Below, one piece after another: positions 22,182 to 34,599 of a DNA stretch of 64,000 bases. This DNA comes from Hypholoma sublateritium FD-334 SS-4 (taxonomy: Eukaryota > Basidiomycota > Agaricomycetes > Agaricales > Strophariaceae): assembly GCA_000827495.1 (NCBI GenBank), contig KN817653.1, forward strand, positions 1 through 64,000, in the 5' to 3' direction. The stretch's first letter is position 1, and every line of letters starts with the position of its first letter. Both the position numbers and the translations under genes were made by a program. Below the pieces are notes generated by a model. It saw only the letters and a program-made list of their open reading frames with translations. It ran no database searches and was not told the DNA's origin.

Positions 22182-23455
22182 ATGCCCTCACGCATCGGTG
22201 TAGGGTTCGTCGGGCTTTTCGCCACGGGATGGGCCTCCACAAACCTTGCGCCAGCGCTCTTTCAGCCATCGATACAGACCAAATACAAACTTGTTGCGGT
22301 CTCGACCACCAACGCGACATCTGCGAAAGCTGCTGCCGAGAAATACGCTGCTCAGCTCGGGAATGACGTCAAGGCCTACCACGGGGACAGCGGGCTCATC
22401 GCCTCCGATCCAGACGTCGGCCTCGTGGTTGTATCGATGAAGCCTCAGTACCACAGGGGGGCAATCTTGCCCGTCATCGCACAGAAGAGTAATTTCTTCC
22501 TCGACTGGCCAGCTGGCAGGAACCTAGAGGAGACACTCGAGATCCAAGCGGCGGCGCACAGGCAGGGTGTCAAGTCCATAATCGGCCTACAAGCTCGCAA
22601 CTCTCCTGTTATCCGGAAGGTGCGCGCAGCTTCAGACTAGCACAAAGATACCCTCCTGAATATTCTATGTCATCTAGATAAAGCAATTAGTGGATTCCGG
22701 AGCAATTGGCACCGTGCGATCAACGACCATGGTAAGTGCGAGATTATTGTTGAGTACTAGTCTTTTCTCTAACCTCGTAAATAGATTGGCTTTGTCGCCC
22801 GTGAGAGCAATTTATGGCCGCCTGTTGTAGGCGAAGGGAGCGTATACACAGTGGACAGTACCAATGGTGAGATTATTGATTTACCTTCTTATCCGAAATA
22901 TACTCATCTTCATTGGTAGGCGCGACGGCGTTGAGCATCAGCATCGGACACCAACTTGACCCCTTGACATTCATTCTAGGAGAATTCAGCACGGTAAACG
23001 CGACCGCGACCACAATCTACCCGACAGCGACTGTCGTGAGTGACGACGGGAAGCCTACAGGGCAGACACTTGCCGCTACGACCGCGGACCATTACGCCAT
23101 CTCTGGCTTACTCAAGTCGGGCGCGCTTGCTAGCATCACCTGGCGCACGGGGTACAAGAACACGCCAGGGCGCAGGCACCTCCTGTGGGAAATCGACGGC
23201 GAAGAGGGCTCGATCCGGGTCGAGTCCGACCACTCCGTGTTCATGAACATCTCGAGCCCTACAGTGTACTTGAACGGCGAGAAAGTCGACATCGCCGGCG
23301 TCGAAACAGGCGTCCTCGGTATTCTCGGCGCCGCATGGGATGCGTACGCAGACGGGGACCAGTCATACGCGACTATTGACGACGCGGTCAAGAACCATCG
23401 CATCTTGGATGCCGTAAATCGGAGCCTGGCGCAGGGACGAACGATTGTGCTTTAA
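22182..23455 (+). CDS. Gal80-like Gfo/Idh/MocA family oxidoreductase
   Basis: The gene has four exons (22182-22619, 22678-22731, 22785-22866, 22920-23455) encoding 369 aa. The N-terminus, GVGFVGLFATGWAS, is the Rossmann NAD-binding loop in the form typical of Gal80-type proteins. It is followed by LVVVSMKPQYH and FLDWPAGRNLEET, the equivalent of the substrate-side loop. The C-terminal half (GHQLDPLTFILGEF and the HLLWEIDGEEGSI stretch) matches the Gal80-like C-terminal domain. Yeast Gal80 is a transcriptional repressor, while basidiomycete relatives are usually annotated as oxidoreductases; which applies here is open. The gene is complete, with standard introns and ordinary coding GC content. 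Confidence 0.85.
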
Positions 23456-24199
23456 TAAATGGCGAGTTGTCGATCTCCGTCTCGCTAGCTCTTAGGCAGC
23501 GCCTCGCTCTGATCATTAACATCTACATCCACATCGACCTAGAGGAAATAACTTGTATAGTCCATATCCAATTACAATGACTTAAGTTATGAATATCCAG
23601 GGAAATTGCAACGTAGGTTGTATACCAAACACGGGTGTCATGATAAGTGCCAATGAGTGCGTTACGAAATTATCGTGAGATCGTGATATTATGGCACATA
23701 ATAGAGTTCGAGAGAATGCATGTATCAGCCGCCGCGCCGACGTTGCGCACAAAAATAAGCATGCCTCGGCCATTACAGTGGCAGCACTACGGCGGAGGAC
23801 GGCGGGTGGAAGGGAAGTGGAGAACACTGATAAGGTGGGTACACGGCGCAGAGGAGGTGGATGCGTGCACTGCCGCGATGGCTGAAGAAGAGGCCACGCT
23901 TGCGCAAGTGAAAGCACGCGGGCGCTGCAGGATTCAGCCTATTAGATTTTCCCAACGTCGGCTCGCCGTGTGTATGCGGATAGGCCATCAGTAAATAGGC
24001 AATTTGGTTTCTCAACCCCAAAAATTGAAGAAACAAGGAAATCTCTCCGCTAAATGAGGAAAACCAGAAGAAAACTAGAAAACCTAGCTGTTTGTTTCTG
24101 GAAACTTCCCTGCGAATACTATGTTTTTGTAGGACTTCTTTTGATCGGTAGTACTGACATAAATATAAGGTAATTTTCCAGAAACCTCAAAACGGACAA
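23456..24199. other. Intergenic, nothing recognised
   Basis: Short overlapping ORFs near 23650-23990 on both strands have no family features. There is an AT-rich patch at 24000-24200 before GC-rich block C starts. Confidence 0.5.
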
Positions 24200-27100
24200 C
24201 AACAGGCGAAACTTGGACAAGCCTGCGAGCGCGCGAGGTGCGATACGTTCTCCGCGTAGAGGGAACCGTGAATCAGAAGGCAGCATGCAGGACACGTGCT
24301 CGCACGCACTTCAGGTGCGGCGCGCGTACGCACGCACGACGCGTCGCGGACCGCTAGGCTGTCACGAGACGTCTATAATTACGTGGAGTATCAACCCCGC
24401 TGGCCCTGCACTAAGTTTGAATGGGAAGAGGCGAGACGTGTTGTCCGGGCATGCAGGCGCACATCTAACTGCCCACATGCACCGCTGCAGTCGTATGGGT
24501 ACATAAATAGAAGACAACGTGCGTACGGAGACGCACCGGCACGCGAGCGCGCGAGGTGTATGCGCATTGCGTGTTCCGCGTGGATGTATTAGCCGCACGC
24601 TGACGACCGAGCCGATGGAAAAAAGGAAAAGAAGAAAAGGGGAACGCACGTCAGGAATGCACGTGCACGCGGGCTGCAGGCAGACGAAGCATGTTCTAGC
24701 ACGGCCGTTGGGCGCGTCGCGCATTTGCGAAGCGCCCAGCGGTGCCGTGCGGTAAATCGCCGAGCTGCTAGCGCGCGTGCGATACGGACGGAATGAGCTA
24801 CGGAGGATAAGGCATAAAAAAAGCGAAAGGGAGTAAGCGGGACGCGTCGCCTAGGGCGCGCCGCGCATGAAGTGTAAGCATGGCAGCCGTGGAGCGTGGC
24901 GCGCACCACCGCTGCACGGCGAGGCAGTCTCACGCGCGGTGCGGGCCGGTGGGTGGGTGGGGCGCGGTGATGAGGAAAACGCGCAGAGACGGGGGGTAAG
25001 TAAGCAAGCGAGGAGGCATGTAACGGGCGGGAGGCGTGGGACGCAGACGCGCGCTGCAGGTGACAGCGACATGGAAGATGAACAGCGTAGCCACTGGGCG
25101 CGCCGGCGAGCCCGGCCGGCGACGCGTTGTGAATAGCCGGGCCTGCGCGCGCGGGTGCCGCGTTGCGCGTACAACGGAATCCGTATTGATATTGCGGTAT
25201 GATTGAGCCCTAGCGGTCGCGCTGGCGCAGGACACGTGTCGCCCGCGAGCGATTCAGGCGCGGCGCGCGTAGTACGCACGCGCGACGCGCCGTGGGGTGT
25301 GGTGCACGTGCTCTGCGGTAGGCGCCGGCGGCGCCCGGCGCATGGAAGGCGATCGGATGAGATAGGAAGAAAAGCACAGCGCACCGCCCCCGTCGCTCGT
25401 CGCCTCCCTGCGCCCCAGCCCGAAGGGCCCCACCACCCGACCGCGAAGGGAACGCACCGCGGGTCCTGAAGTCGCGCGCCATCGCCCGCCGTGGGCTGCA
25501 CCACACCTATCCCGCCCGTCTTCATACCACCAATACTAGCCCCTCGCACGCGCACGCCCCGACAGGGCCCGGCGCCCGCGGGGCGGATGAATACGGCTAG
25601 GCGGGCGGGCGGTGTGGCGGTGTGGCGGGTGAGAAGGGTGCTGCGGGCGGAAGGGAGATGGGAAGACAGAGAGGGGAGGGAGTAGAATAAGAGAGGGGGC
25701 AGCGGGGCCTGCATGTAAGTAGGTGCGAAGGGACACAGGCCGCGGCTAAGCGCCGTCGCGCCTTATCAGCGCGGCGTGTGGGCCGGTGCGGGGTGTACGT
25801 ACGTGCGCATACTGATATTCGGCTCGGTCGGGTCTCTACAGGTTGGGACGCGGCGCGACTGGGTAAGGGGTGGCCGTGGTGGACTGGGTAGGGGCGGGTG
25901 CGGGTGAGAAAGGCGGCTGCGGTGCACTGCAGGCGTGAGCGAATGCACCTCACTCCTCGGAGGCACGGAGGCACCTGCCACGAGGCGTCTATATTAGTTT
26001 CAATCTAAGACAAAGGGTCGCATGAATCCGCGCGACGCGCCTGCCCAGAGACGGCGACGCACCGCGCAGGACCGCGCTGCGGGTGCACACAGGAGATAAC
26101 GCACGGAATGCGACACCCCGCCCGGCCGGACGCGAGCGCGCAGTGCAGCCATTACTGATCCCAATATCACCGCGCTGCGGCGGTGCATGTCCACGACTGC
26201 ACCCGCGACAGCACGGCGAGGAGGGCAGGGGCGCGCGGCGCACGCTGAAGTTGCAGGGCACGGGTGCGTAAAGAAATCACGAAGGGTGCATGAAGGAAGG
26301 GCTGCGTGAGGCCGGGAGACGCAGCAACACGCGCGCTGAAGAGGCAACTCGAGCTGAGCGCGAGGGGTGGGCGGGTCGCGCACTCGCGACGCGCCCGACC
26401 GGCTCCGCGCGGAATGTGTAGTTCGAAATGCCTGCGAGCGCGCGGTGCGCTGCGTATACCCACTCCGGTTTAGGCTGGTGAAAAGCGGACCTTGCACAAC
26501 GTCAAGCGACGCACCGCCCGCGCAGCGCGCCTAATGCTTCTAGACAGAGACACCGCCGCGCGCCGCCGCGCCATAGCTGGGCGCTGTGGCGCACGGCGGG
26601 AGGCCAAGGGCAGGTTAGGCGGGCACATCGGCGGTGGCGGCGATGTGCAGGAATGGAAAGAAAGGCCACGCGTACTGAGGCGCAGGCACCCGCGCGCTCC
26701 ATGCAACCACCAGATTCAGCGCGGCCGGCGGGCGCGTCGCACACGCGCGATGCGCCCGACCGAGCCGTGCGGTGTGTAGATAGAGAGCCGGCGCTGCGAG
26801 CGCGCGGGGTGCGTTCCATTTGCACTGCGTATCAGGCGCACGCTGACGACGCTGACGACGGGAAAAGGGAGAGGAAGGAAAGGAAGAAAAGGGGAACGCA
26901 CGTCCAGAGGCGCGGGTGCACGCGCGCGCGCTGCAGTTCTGGACCAGGTCCATACGAGCGCGGCCGTCGGGCGCGTCGCGAGCGCGCGACGCGCGCGGCG
27001 GCGCCGTGCGGTGGTTCGTCGAGCTGCGAGCGCGCGTGCGATGCGCGGGGTCATATGGTGTGTAGCGAGCGGAGGATAGATCAGAAAAAAAGAGCGAAAG

Positions 27101-28200
27101 AGGATGAGGAGGAAGAGCCGCGCCGCCCGTCAGCTTATTCGATAACCGCCGTGCAGCGGGTGGATACCACCGCTGCACGGCTGGAGGCATAGGCGCGCGG
27201 CGCGGGTGGGGCGCGTGGGCGGGGCCAGCGGCGAAGGGACGGGGGTAAAGCAGACGCGAGGGCGTGCGGCGGTGAACAGACGCATACGCGCGCTGCAGGG
27301 CGCGCCGGCGCCCCCTATGTATATAGACCGCCGTGCCTGCGCGCGCGGGCGCGCTATGTTCCGCGTACAAGGAATCCGGAGTGCGGGCTCGGGCGCTGGT
27401 GCTGGCGCAGGGCACGTGGCCTCTCGCACGTACTTCAGGCGCGGCGCGCGTAGTGCGTTGTACGCACGGCGCGCCGTGGGACGTTGCGTGCACGTGCTCT
27501 GCGGGGGGGCCGGCGGCGCCCGACGGATGGGAGGGAGGGGGAAAGGGAGGAGATCGGATGAGATAAAGGGGGAAGCATGGCGTACCGCTGGGAAGGCCAT
27601 CGCGCCCATCGCCAATCGTCACCCCCACCGCTCATCGCCGCACCGCCGTCTGCAGGACCAGGAGAGGGACCATCCTGCATCGCCAGCCATCGCCCGCCGC
27701 GGGCTGCGTCACCGCCATCCCGTTACTGTAATGTCCCACAATGGAGCCCCTCGCACGCGCGCGACCCGACAGGGCGCGGTGTGCGCGGGGCGGACGGGTG
27801 GAGCGTGGGGGCGGGCGGGCGGTGTGCGGTGGTGGCGGGCGAGAGGGCTGCGGGCGAAGGGCGGGAGATGGGAGCGGAAGGAGGAGGGGTGGGCAGGGAT
27901 GAGGGGAGACGGGTGGGCAGGCGAGCAGCGGCGCCTGTGGGTAGGTGCGAAAGGGAAAAGGCAACCGCCAAGCGGCGTCGTACCTTATCAGCGCGGCGTG
28001 CGGGCCGCTATCGCCACGCGGCGGCGCGGGTGTACGTACGCACGTACTTGCTATTCGGCTCGGTCGCGTCTCTACCGGGGCAAGCTGCAAGGCGCACGTC
28101 AGCCTTGGACTCGTGCTGAGGGGGGGTAAGGCGCGCTGGCGCTGGCATTACGTGCTAGGTATTAGGGTAAGCGGGGATTATGCACGGTGTATGTAGAGGT
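24200..28200. repeat. GC-rich hairpin-repeat block C
   Basis: Four kb of extremely GC-rich DNA are made of diverged units of a few hundred bp. Each unit tends to hold a roughly 50-nt palindrome (24700-24749, 26719-26770, 26958-27009), an A/G-rich tract such as gaaaaggaaaagaag, and cgagctgcgagcgcgcg. Two segments, 25755-25840 and 27975-28075, share the cttatcagcgcggcg...ttcggctcggtcg sequence also present at the end of block B. Outer palindrome stems vary in a pairing-preserving way (CACGGC/GCCGTG against GCGCGGC/GCCGCGC). ORFs up to 337 aa occur on both strands and are artefacts. Confidence 0.75.
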
Positions 28201-28277
28201 ACATATGCGGGGGACACAAATACACGGGCGGGGGGCGAATACAACGAATGGGTGGGGGTGAAAGGGAAGCAGGGGCC

Positions 28278-29110
28278 TCAGCGGGCGGACGGCTCGTCGT
28301 CGTCGTCGTCGGAGTAGGGCGAGACGCAGATGGCGCGGTGCGACGCCTCGCGGCGGCGGTGCGCGAAGAAGCGGCCGGGCTGGGCGGGCGGGGTGCCGTC
28401 GCTGGCGTACGCGGACGAGTCGGGGGAGTCGGAGCCGGGCGCGGTGTCGGGGACGGCGAGGACGAGGCGAAAAGCGTCCTTGCCGTTGAGGTAGAAGCGG
28501 TGCAGGCGCTTCTCGCGGATGAAGCCGAGGGACTCGTACAGCGCGAGGGCCGCGGCGTTGTCGTGCTCCGTCTCGAGCACGATCTGCTGCGGGGTGAGCG
28601 GGGGAAGGGGAGGGAGGGAGGGGGGGCGCACCTCGTCGACGCGCTCGCGCTTCATGGCCTGGATGGAGCGCCCGACGAGCGCGCTGGCTGCGGGGGGTGA
28701 GTATGGGGTGGGTGGGAGGAGGGGAGACGCACCGATGCCGCGCTTGCGCCACTGGCGGTCGACGCTGAGCATGGCGATGTAGCCGCGGTTCGCGAGGTCG
28801 CGGTGGACGCTCTGCTTGCACACGATGACGCCGATTGGCGGCGCGCCCACGGGGGCGTCCGGCGGGAAGGCCTGCACGGGGTCAGCGGGGCGCGGTGCAC
28901 ACAGGCGGGACGCACGAGGAAGGCGAGGTGCGGCCTGTTGGGGGGGTCAGTACGCATGGAGGGGGTCACACGAGCAGGGACGGACCACTGGTGCAGGAAG
29001 TAGCGGAAAGTGTAGACGACGTATGGCTCGCTGAGCTCGCTCTCGACGAGCGCCATGATGTGCGGCAGGTCCGCGTCGCCGCGGTACGCCCGGTACGATA
29101 TCGACGCCAT
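28278..29110 (-). CDS. NAA30: N-alpha-acetyltransferase NAA30 (NatC catalytic subunit)
   Basis: The gene has five exons (28986-29110, 28916-28934, 28733-28871, 28632-28687, 28278-28583) encoding 214 aa. It is a GNAT-fold protein: ISYRAYRGDADLP at the start, LSEPYVVYTFRYFLHQWP (the substrate-side helix and loop typical of Naa30/Mak3), GVIVCKQ, then YIAMLSVDRQWRKRGIA with the acetyl-CoA loop RKRGIA. EHDNAAALALYESLGF and FYLNGKDAF complete the fold. NatC acetylates the N-terminal Met of proteins starting with Met and a hydrophobic residue, co-translationally. The tail ends in an acidic run before PSAR. Introns are C-rich. This is the only intact copy among four NAA30-derived sequences in the window. 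Confidence 0.9.
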
Positions 29111-29250
29111 GGGGGCAGGAGGAGACCCGCTGAGTCACGCTCCCCGCTCGTAATAACGCAGTCACGCCCACGTGGCCTGACAGTTCATTTCCGCCACTTC
29201 CCCGCGGCCTATCGATAGCGATCACCCAACGTCTCTGCTGGCGACGCTGC
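29111..29250 (-). promoter_or_regulatory. NAA30 upstream region
   Basis: This is 140 bp of non-repetitive sequence between the NAA30 start codon and the C-rich repeats. It contains a CACGTG at 29169-29174 and the palindrome tatcgata at 29210-29217. Either could be a binding site; no function is shown by the sequence itself. Confidence 0.35.
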
Positions 29251-29254
29251 ACTC

Positions 29255-32200
29255 AGATCTTGGGGCCTCTGCAGCATCCTTCTTGAGTCCGAATACAGGT
29301 CCACCCACCCCACCGCCACCTCGCCCCGCCGACGCCGCCTGCCACTCCTGCTGGACCAACCCTCTGCGCCGAGAAGGCCCGCTTTAGCCTCGTGCTCATC
29401 CTCCGTGCCCGCCTTTCCCTCCCTTTCCTCCTCTCAGACGTACACACCCCGCCGCGCTGCATGCCCACGTCCTTCCGTGCGCCCCCGAGATGCGTCTCCG
29501 TCTGGACAGCTCTCTGGACGTTGGCCGCAGGCGCGTGCCCATTGGCGACGTGCCTAGGCGTACGGTATGTCCTAGAGCTACACGCGCGGCGGCACTGTGT
29601 ACGTCTATGGCAGCAACTCTTTCGGTGCACACCCCCTCCAATCCTTTCCCTTCCGTTTGTTTTTACTCTACCACAGATGCCACACAGCGCACCTCACACG
29701 AACGCACGCCGTGCACTGGCTAGATCCCGCCGCGCCCCCCCTGCGCTGAGGCGTCTCCGCGGGGCCGCGGCGTCCCCCATACCTGATCCCATGCCGCCTG
29801 GATCCGGCCACCCCGTCGACGTGCGCCTATCACCCGCCCCGCCGCCTAACGTTCTACTGCTTTCGCACCGCGTGCCTTGGGGTCGTCGTGCTCAAAGGCG
29901 CGGTGCGATGTCCAACGCGTCCAACGCTATGGCGGCGGCGCGCCGTGCGCGCGGCGTCGGCACACTCCCTCCACCCCTTTTTCTCCGACAGATGTACCAC
30001 GCGCACGCACGCACGCACGCCGCGCGCTTTGTTGGAATGCGCTGCGCCTTTGCGCCGGGTCTCTGTTGTGGGACCGCGCGGGACGCGGCGCTATATTTCC
30101 GCGATAAAAGCCCGGGGTGCGTGTGTTCGCGGGTGCGTGCTCAGATCCAGCCGTCTCGCCGCCGCCTCACGTTGAACGTTCTATTGCTATCGCACCGTCG
30201 GTATCGAAGGCCGGTGCGATATTCATGTCATCTAGATTTGTTATGGCAGTGACGCCGTGTGCGCCGTGCTGGGACCCTCCTTCCCCTTTGTTCTCGGGCA
30301 GATATACCACGCGCATGCACGCACGCACGCCGCGCGCTTTGCTGGAATGCGCCGCGCCCCTGTGAAGGGTCTCTGTTGTGGGACCGCGCGGGGCGCGGCG
30401 CTTTTCCTTATATAAAGGATACCGGCGTGCGTGTGTTCGCGGGTGCGTGCGCGAGCTGCTTACCGTGTAGAGCCAAGATGCAGCCGCCGCCGGCTAGGGT
30501 TTTATTACCATCACACCGCGCGCGCGGGCGCCGCTGCGCCTGGCCGCCGGTGCGATGAATCGGATCACGAAATTGTAGTCCGGCGGCACCGCGCTCCTGC
30601 TCCACCACGCCTTTCTCCTTCCTTCTCTATTTTCCTGTTGTTGAAGACGCACCGCACGCACGCACGCACGCATGCCGCGGCTTGGCTAATATGCGCCGCG
30701 CGCCGTGCGCAGATCCATTTGCGTGGGGCGTGGCGCTCGTATCGTGGGAACATACGCAGTGTGCGTGCGTTGGTGACTGCGCGGTGTGATGCGGTCCAGC
30801 GTAATGTGAGGCGCCGTCGCTGCGCTTGGGTGTTCTCGTCGCACCTTCCACCTTCGTTTCTGTGTCCCAGCAGAACACTGCACCCCGACGCACGCACGCC
30901 GCTGCTTGGCTGCCTTGCGCCGCGCGCACGGTGAGCGTCTCTGGGTGGGACGCTCGCGCGGGGTGCGGCGCTAAAACAGGTCAAAAACGGCCCGGCGTGC
31001 GTGCGTTGCTGCCTGCCTTCCGTGCGATTGTCAGGCGCGCTGCTGCGCATTGGGTTATCCCGTCACACCTTCCATCTTCGTCTTTGTCTCCTCCCCGACG
31101 CACGCGCGCACGCCGCGCGACTTGGCTGGAGTGCGCCGCGTATCCGCTGACTGTCTCTGGGTGGGACACTCTCACGGGCTGCAGCGCTGAATATTTTTTT
31201 CCGTAGAGGCGGCGTGCGCGTATTGTTGCTTGTGTGCCGCAATGCGCGATTCGAGCGTCGCCGCTGCCGCCGGTCCGGCGGTTTCCGTGCGATTGTATTT
31301 GTAAACATGTTTTGGACAGGTCATTTCCGGAACTTCTTCCGAGTCCTTCCACCTTCCTTGATAATCGATGGCTAAGTGGCTCTGCCCAAGGTCTCTGCTG
31401 GAAGTGTCGTTCCGGGAGACACTGCGTAGCTCGTCCCCGGAACTAGTATCTCACCATCCGAGAAGAGATCTTGGGGCCTCTGCGGCACCCTTATCCCCTC
31501 TCTCCCAGCCTCCCACTTCTGTCCACCTCTCCCACCCTCATCGATTCATCGATATACACAAACCCCACCGCCTGTCCGCCCGTTCCACGTCGCCGCCGCT
31601 GCTTCCTGTAGCCCCACCTTCGCACCGATCGCCCATGTGCAGCCATGCCTAAGGGTTTCTGGTGCGTGGTTCATGTAGATGAAGCCGCGGTGCCGCGCAT
31701 GCCTGTTCTGGCCTCTTGCTCAGCGCTCATCGATTATCAGATAGATGCAGTCCGAGTCAACACAGGTACCCGAGCCGCTGCACAGTTTACCCCTTCCGCC
31801 TCGCAGTGTGCGTCCGCGCGCCGATGTGTGCCTGGGCGTACGGTGCGATAATCACAGTGTATTGTGCATGGCCTGTGCGGCGTCGATTTCTTCCTGAAAC
31901 ATAGTCTCGCTTTCCTTCCCCTTCCGTTTGTTTTTGCTCTGACGCAGATGCATCCCAGCGCAGCACGCGCACGAACGCACGCCGTGCACTTGGGCCAGAT
32001 TCCGCCGCGTCCCCCCTGCGTTGAGGCGTGTCCGCGGGGCCGCGGCGTCCCCCGTATAATCTCAAGTTTCAATTGCCGGCGTGCGTGTGCCGTCGGCTTC
32101 GCGGTGCGATCTGCCGCTGCCTGGATCCCCCATCACCTGCCCCGCCGCCGCCCGGCGCTCCGCTGCTTTCGCACCGCGCACCTAGGCATCGTCGTGCTCA

Positions 32201-33370
32201 AAGGTACCGTGCGATGCGCAAGATATTGGCGATGTTGTGGCCGGCGGTGAGCCGTGCGCGCGGTGTTGGCTTTTCAAAAAATTCTTCTTGAACGCAGACG
32301 TAGATGCACCGCACGCATGTACGCACGCCGCGCGGCTTTATTGGATTGCGCCGCGCCCCTCCCTCTGGGATGCTATCGCTGGCTCGGCTGTCGGATTGTT
32401 GGAGTTGGAAGCCGCCGGCGTGTCTCTATGATTGAATGTGCCCTGCTGCCTGGTCCCGAGCTGCTAACGCCACACAATTTACCACTTCCTCCTTCCTGCA
32501 CTGTCTATTACGGAGTATAGATGTGTGAATGGCGGTCCTGTGCGATAGATCTATTGGATTTGAATATATGCACGGCGGCGGCGGGGTGGGGTGGGGGGGG
32601 GCTCTCGACTTCTTCGTCGTACTTTCTTTTGCTTTTCTTTTCATTTTCCTAATTATTCATTTTTTCTCCGACGCAGATGCGCCACTTCCTTTCCGTTTCA
32701 CCACAGAGCACCGTAACACAATTCACGCACGCATTCCGCGTGGATTAGCTTGAAAGCGCCGTGCGCTCCCTGAAAGGCGTCTCTATGTGGGGCCTCGGAG
32801 GCCGCGGCGCTTTGCAATTCAAAATATGGGCGGCCAGCGTGCGTCTGTTGTTTATTATTCGCTGAAATGTGCACCGCTCCTAGATAGAAGCCGCTCCAGC
32901 CACCGCGCGCTTGTAGCTTGAGTCGGCGTCCGGTGCGATAGATCTCTAAAATGTAATTAATAATTTATGCGCAGTGCGCTTGGAGCCGGCTCCTTCGTAC
33001 TTTCTCTCGCTTTCCTTACCTTTCTCTTGTAATTTTATGTATCATCGGATGCAAATATGCTTGTACCCACCCACACACGAATACACTCTGAGCGGCTTTG
33101 ACGAGCTTGCAATGCACCTTCCCTGCGTTGATGCATGTGCGCGGAACCCGCAGCCTGTATCCCATCCGCCGCCGCCGCACGCTTGACGCCTGTCCCATAT
33201 TGGTTCCGCTACGCCACCGCCGCCTCCTGGATACCCTCTGCTTCTTTGAGTTAAAGTATTAGGTGCCCGACATGCGGTCAACGGTATTTTCCTCGTTTTT
33301 CTACAGACACAGACGTAACGCACTGCACCACGCACGCACGTACGCACGCCAGGCGGCCTTTCTGGACTTG
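29255..33370. repeat. C-rich tandem repeat block, about ten units
   Basis: The units are roughly 220-340 bp. In order each holds a pyrimidine tract ending in g-a-c-g-c-AG-atg, a run of cgcacgcacgc, a tggaatgcgccgcgc step, a hairpin, and a cgtgcgtctgttgtcgatt-like segment leading to ggtgcgatg. Unit landmarks (the cgcacgcacgc run) are near 30003, 30318, 30655, 30885, 31103, 31965, 32315, 32720 and 33330. The clearest hairpin is 30349-30360 with 30390-30401, a perfect 12-bp inverted repeat (GCGCCGCGCCCC). A subsegment, agatcttggggcctctgc, is repeated at 29255 and 31466. Units grow more diverged and AT-richer toward 33 kb. No protein-coding gene is supported. Confidence 0.75.
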
Positions 33371-33693
33371 CTGAATTGTGCGGCGTGTTTGCCGAGAGTC
33401 CTCTTATTCAGTTAGGCCTAAATGTGTACAACACCACACCGGGTATCTACTGGATCGGGAATGACACACTAAGCTGGAAGTACTTCGAAATATTTGACTC
33501 AAAACGGATGACAAGTTAGGCTCTGTTCCAGTCCCCTCTCAATCTTAGCAAGTTGATGTTCGAGGTTGGCTCGATCTACCTTTGCCCGCTAAAAGCTATA
33601 GTGTTAGAAGTTACTTTAACAACAATCAGAAAGTGGAGTACAGGACCTGCCATGTATAAAGGATGCGGACCATGGTCATAGGACACCCACACA
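33371..33693. other. Intergenic, promoter of ICMT-like gene
   Basis: This is non-repetitive sequence between the last C-rich unit and the ICMT-like gene. The sequence tataaagg at 33656 is a TATA-like element about 35 bp before the ATG. Confidence 0.4.
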
Positions 33694-34456
33694 ATGTCTC
33701 TTTTGAAAATCTCTCTCGCATTCAAACGATGCATCACATCCCCAAACCCCGCGCCACCAAAAGCAGAACTATTCAAGAAAGCACTCAACATATCCTGGTA
33801 CTCACAGGAGATGCCGAAATACGCAACAGTAAATATGACCGTAATCGGTCGCTTACTTTTTCGTCTGGATTTTGTCTAACGATGTGGCGTCTGCTCAGTC
33901 CATGCAGCTTCTTGCGGGCCTCGCAGAAATTATTCTGATTGCTGCTGCACAGAGCCTTGACTTACCGCACTCCAGGTTCATCCTCGGTGCGTTCCTCTTC
34001 AATGGCGGCAACGCCGCGAACCTGCGCCTCACGCCCGCCACGCTCGTCGGCGCGCTCATGATGCTCGCCGGCACGCTCCTCCGCGTCGTCACCTACCGCT
34101 ACCTCGGTCCGTTCTTCCGCTTCGAGGCGAGCATACAGAAGGACCACGCGCTAGTCACAGGCGGCTCGTACGCGGTCGTGCGTCACCCCAGCTACAGCGG
34201 CCTGCTGCTCTCGCATGTCGGGTGGTTCCTGTGGCAGTTCGGTGCGGGGTCGTGGTTAAGGGAGTCCGGGCTGTGGGAAACGGTGGGAGGGAAGTTTGAT
34301 GTGTCGGTGTTTGCGGGACTTGTCATCTTGGGCTCGCTGAGCGTGACGCTCGGGCGCATGGCGAGCGAGGACAGGGCGCTGCAGGCGCGGTTCGGAGCGC
34401 AGTGGGATCGATGGGTAAATCGGGTACGATATATGGTGGTACCGGGAGTTTATTAG
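33694..34456 (+). CDS. Isoprenylcysteine carboxyl methyltransferase (ICMT) family protein
   Basis: Exon 1 is 33694-33828 and exon 2 is 33899-34456; the product is 230 aa. Exon 2 carries the family signature: a GPFFRFEASI...H.LVTGGSYAVVRHPSYSG stretch (about residues 125-150), then a membrane segment and the C-terminal SEDRALQARFG..WDRW...VRYMVVPGVY, matching the cofactor-binding end of STE14/ICMT enzymes. Several hydrophobic helices precede it. ICMTs methylate the C-terminal prenyl-cysteine of CaaX proteins at the ER. Agaricomycetes have many divergent paralogues, so the true substrate is uncertain. Exon 1 is less conserved; its start was chosen as the ATG that gives an in-phase join. Confidence 0.75.
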
Positions 34457-34599
34457 GTCTCTCTTTCGCGAATGGACAGTACTTCGAATTACATTTCATA
34501 ACAAATCATATTCATGTCTACATACTTAAAGGTTTCACGATCACTTAAGCGCAATCATTGCAGCCTCACTTACCTTTCATTTTCATTAATCGACGTGGT

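Noticed and set aside
26615..28129. 337-aa minus-strand and 307-aa plus-strand ORFs in block C
   Set aside because: They overlap each other on opposite strands within the hairpin repeats, with the same composition artefact and no intron or family signal.
28278..28821. 219-aa minus-strand ORF overlapping NAA30 in another frame
   Set aside because: It is an Arg/Pro/Ala-rich shadow frame of the GC-rich NAA30 exons.
29392..30252. 286-aa ORF with HARTHAAR-like repeats in the C-rich block
   Set aside because: The peptide repeat only mirrors the cgcacgcacgc DNA repeat; the frame is not kept from unit to unit.
29255..33370. CRISPR-like array
   Set aside because: Units are long, diverged and lack regular short repeats with unique spacers; the genome is eukaryotic.
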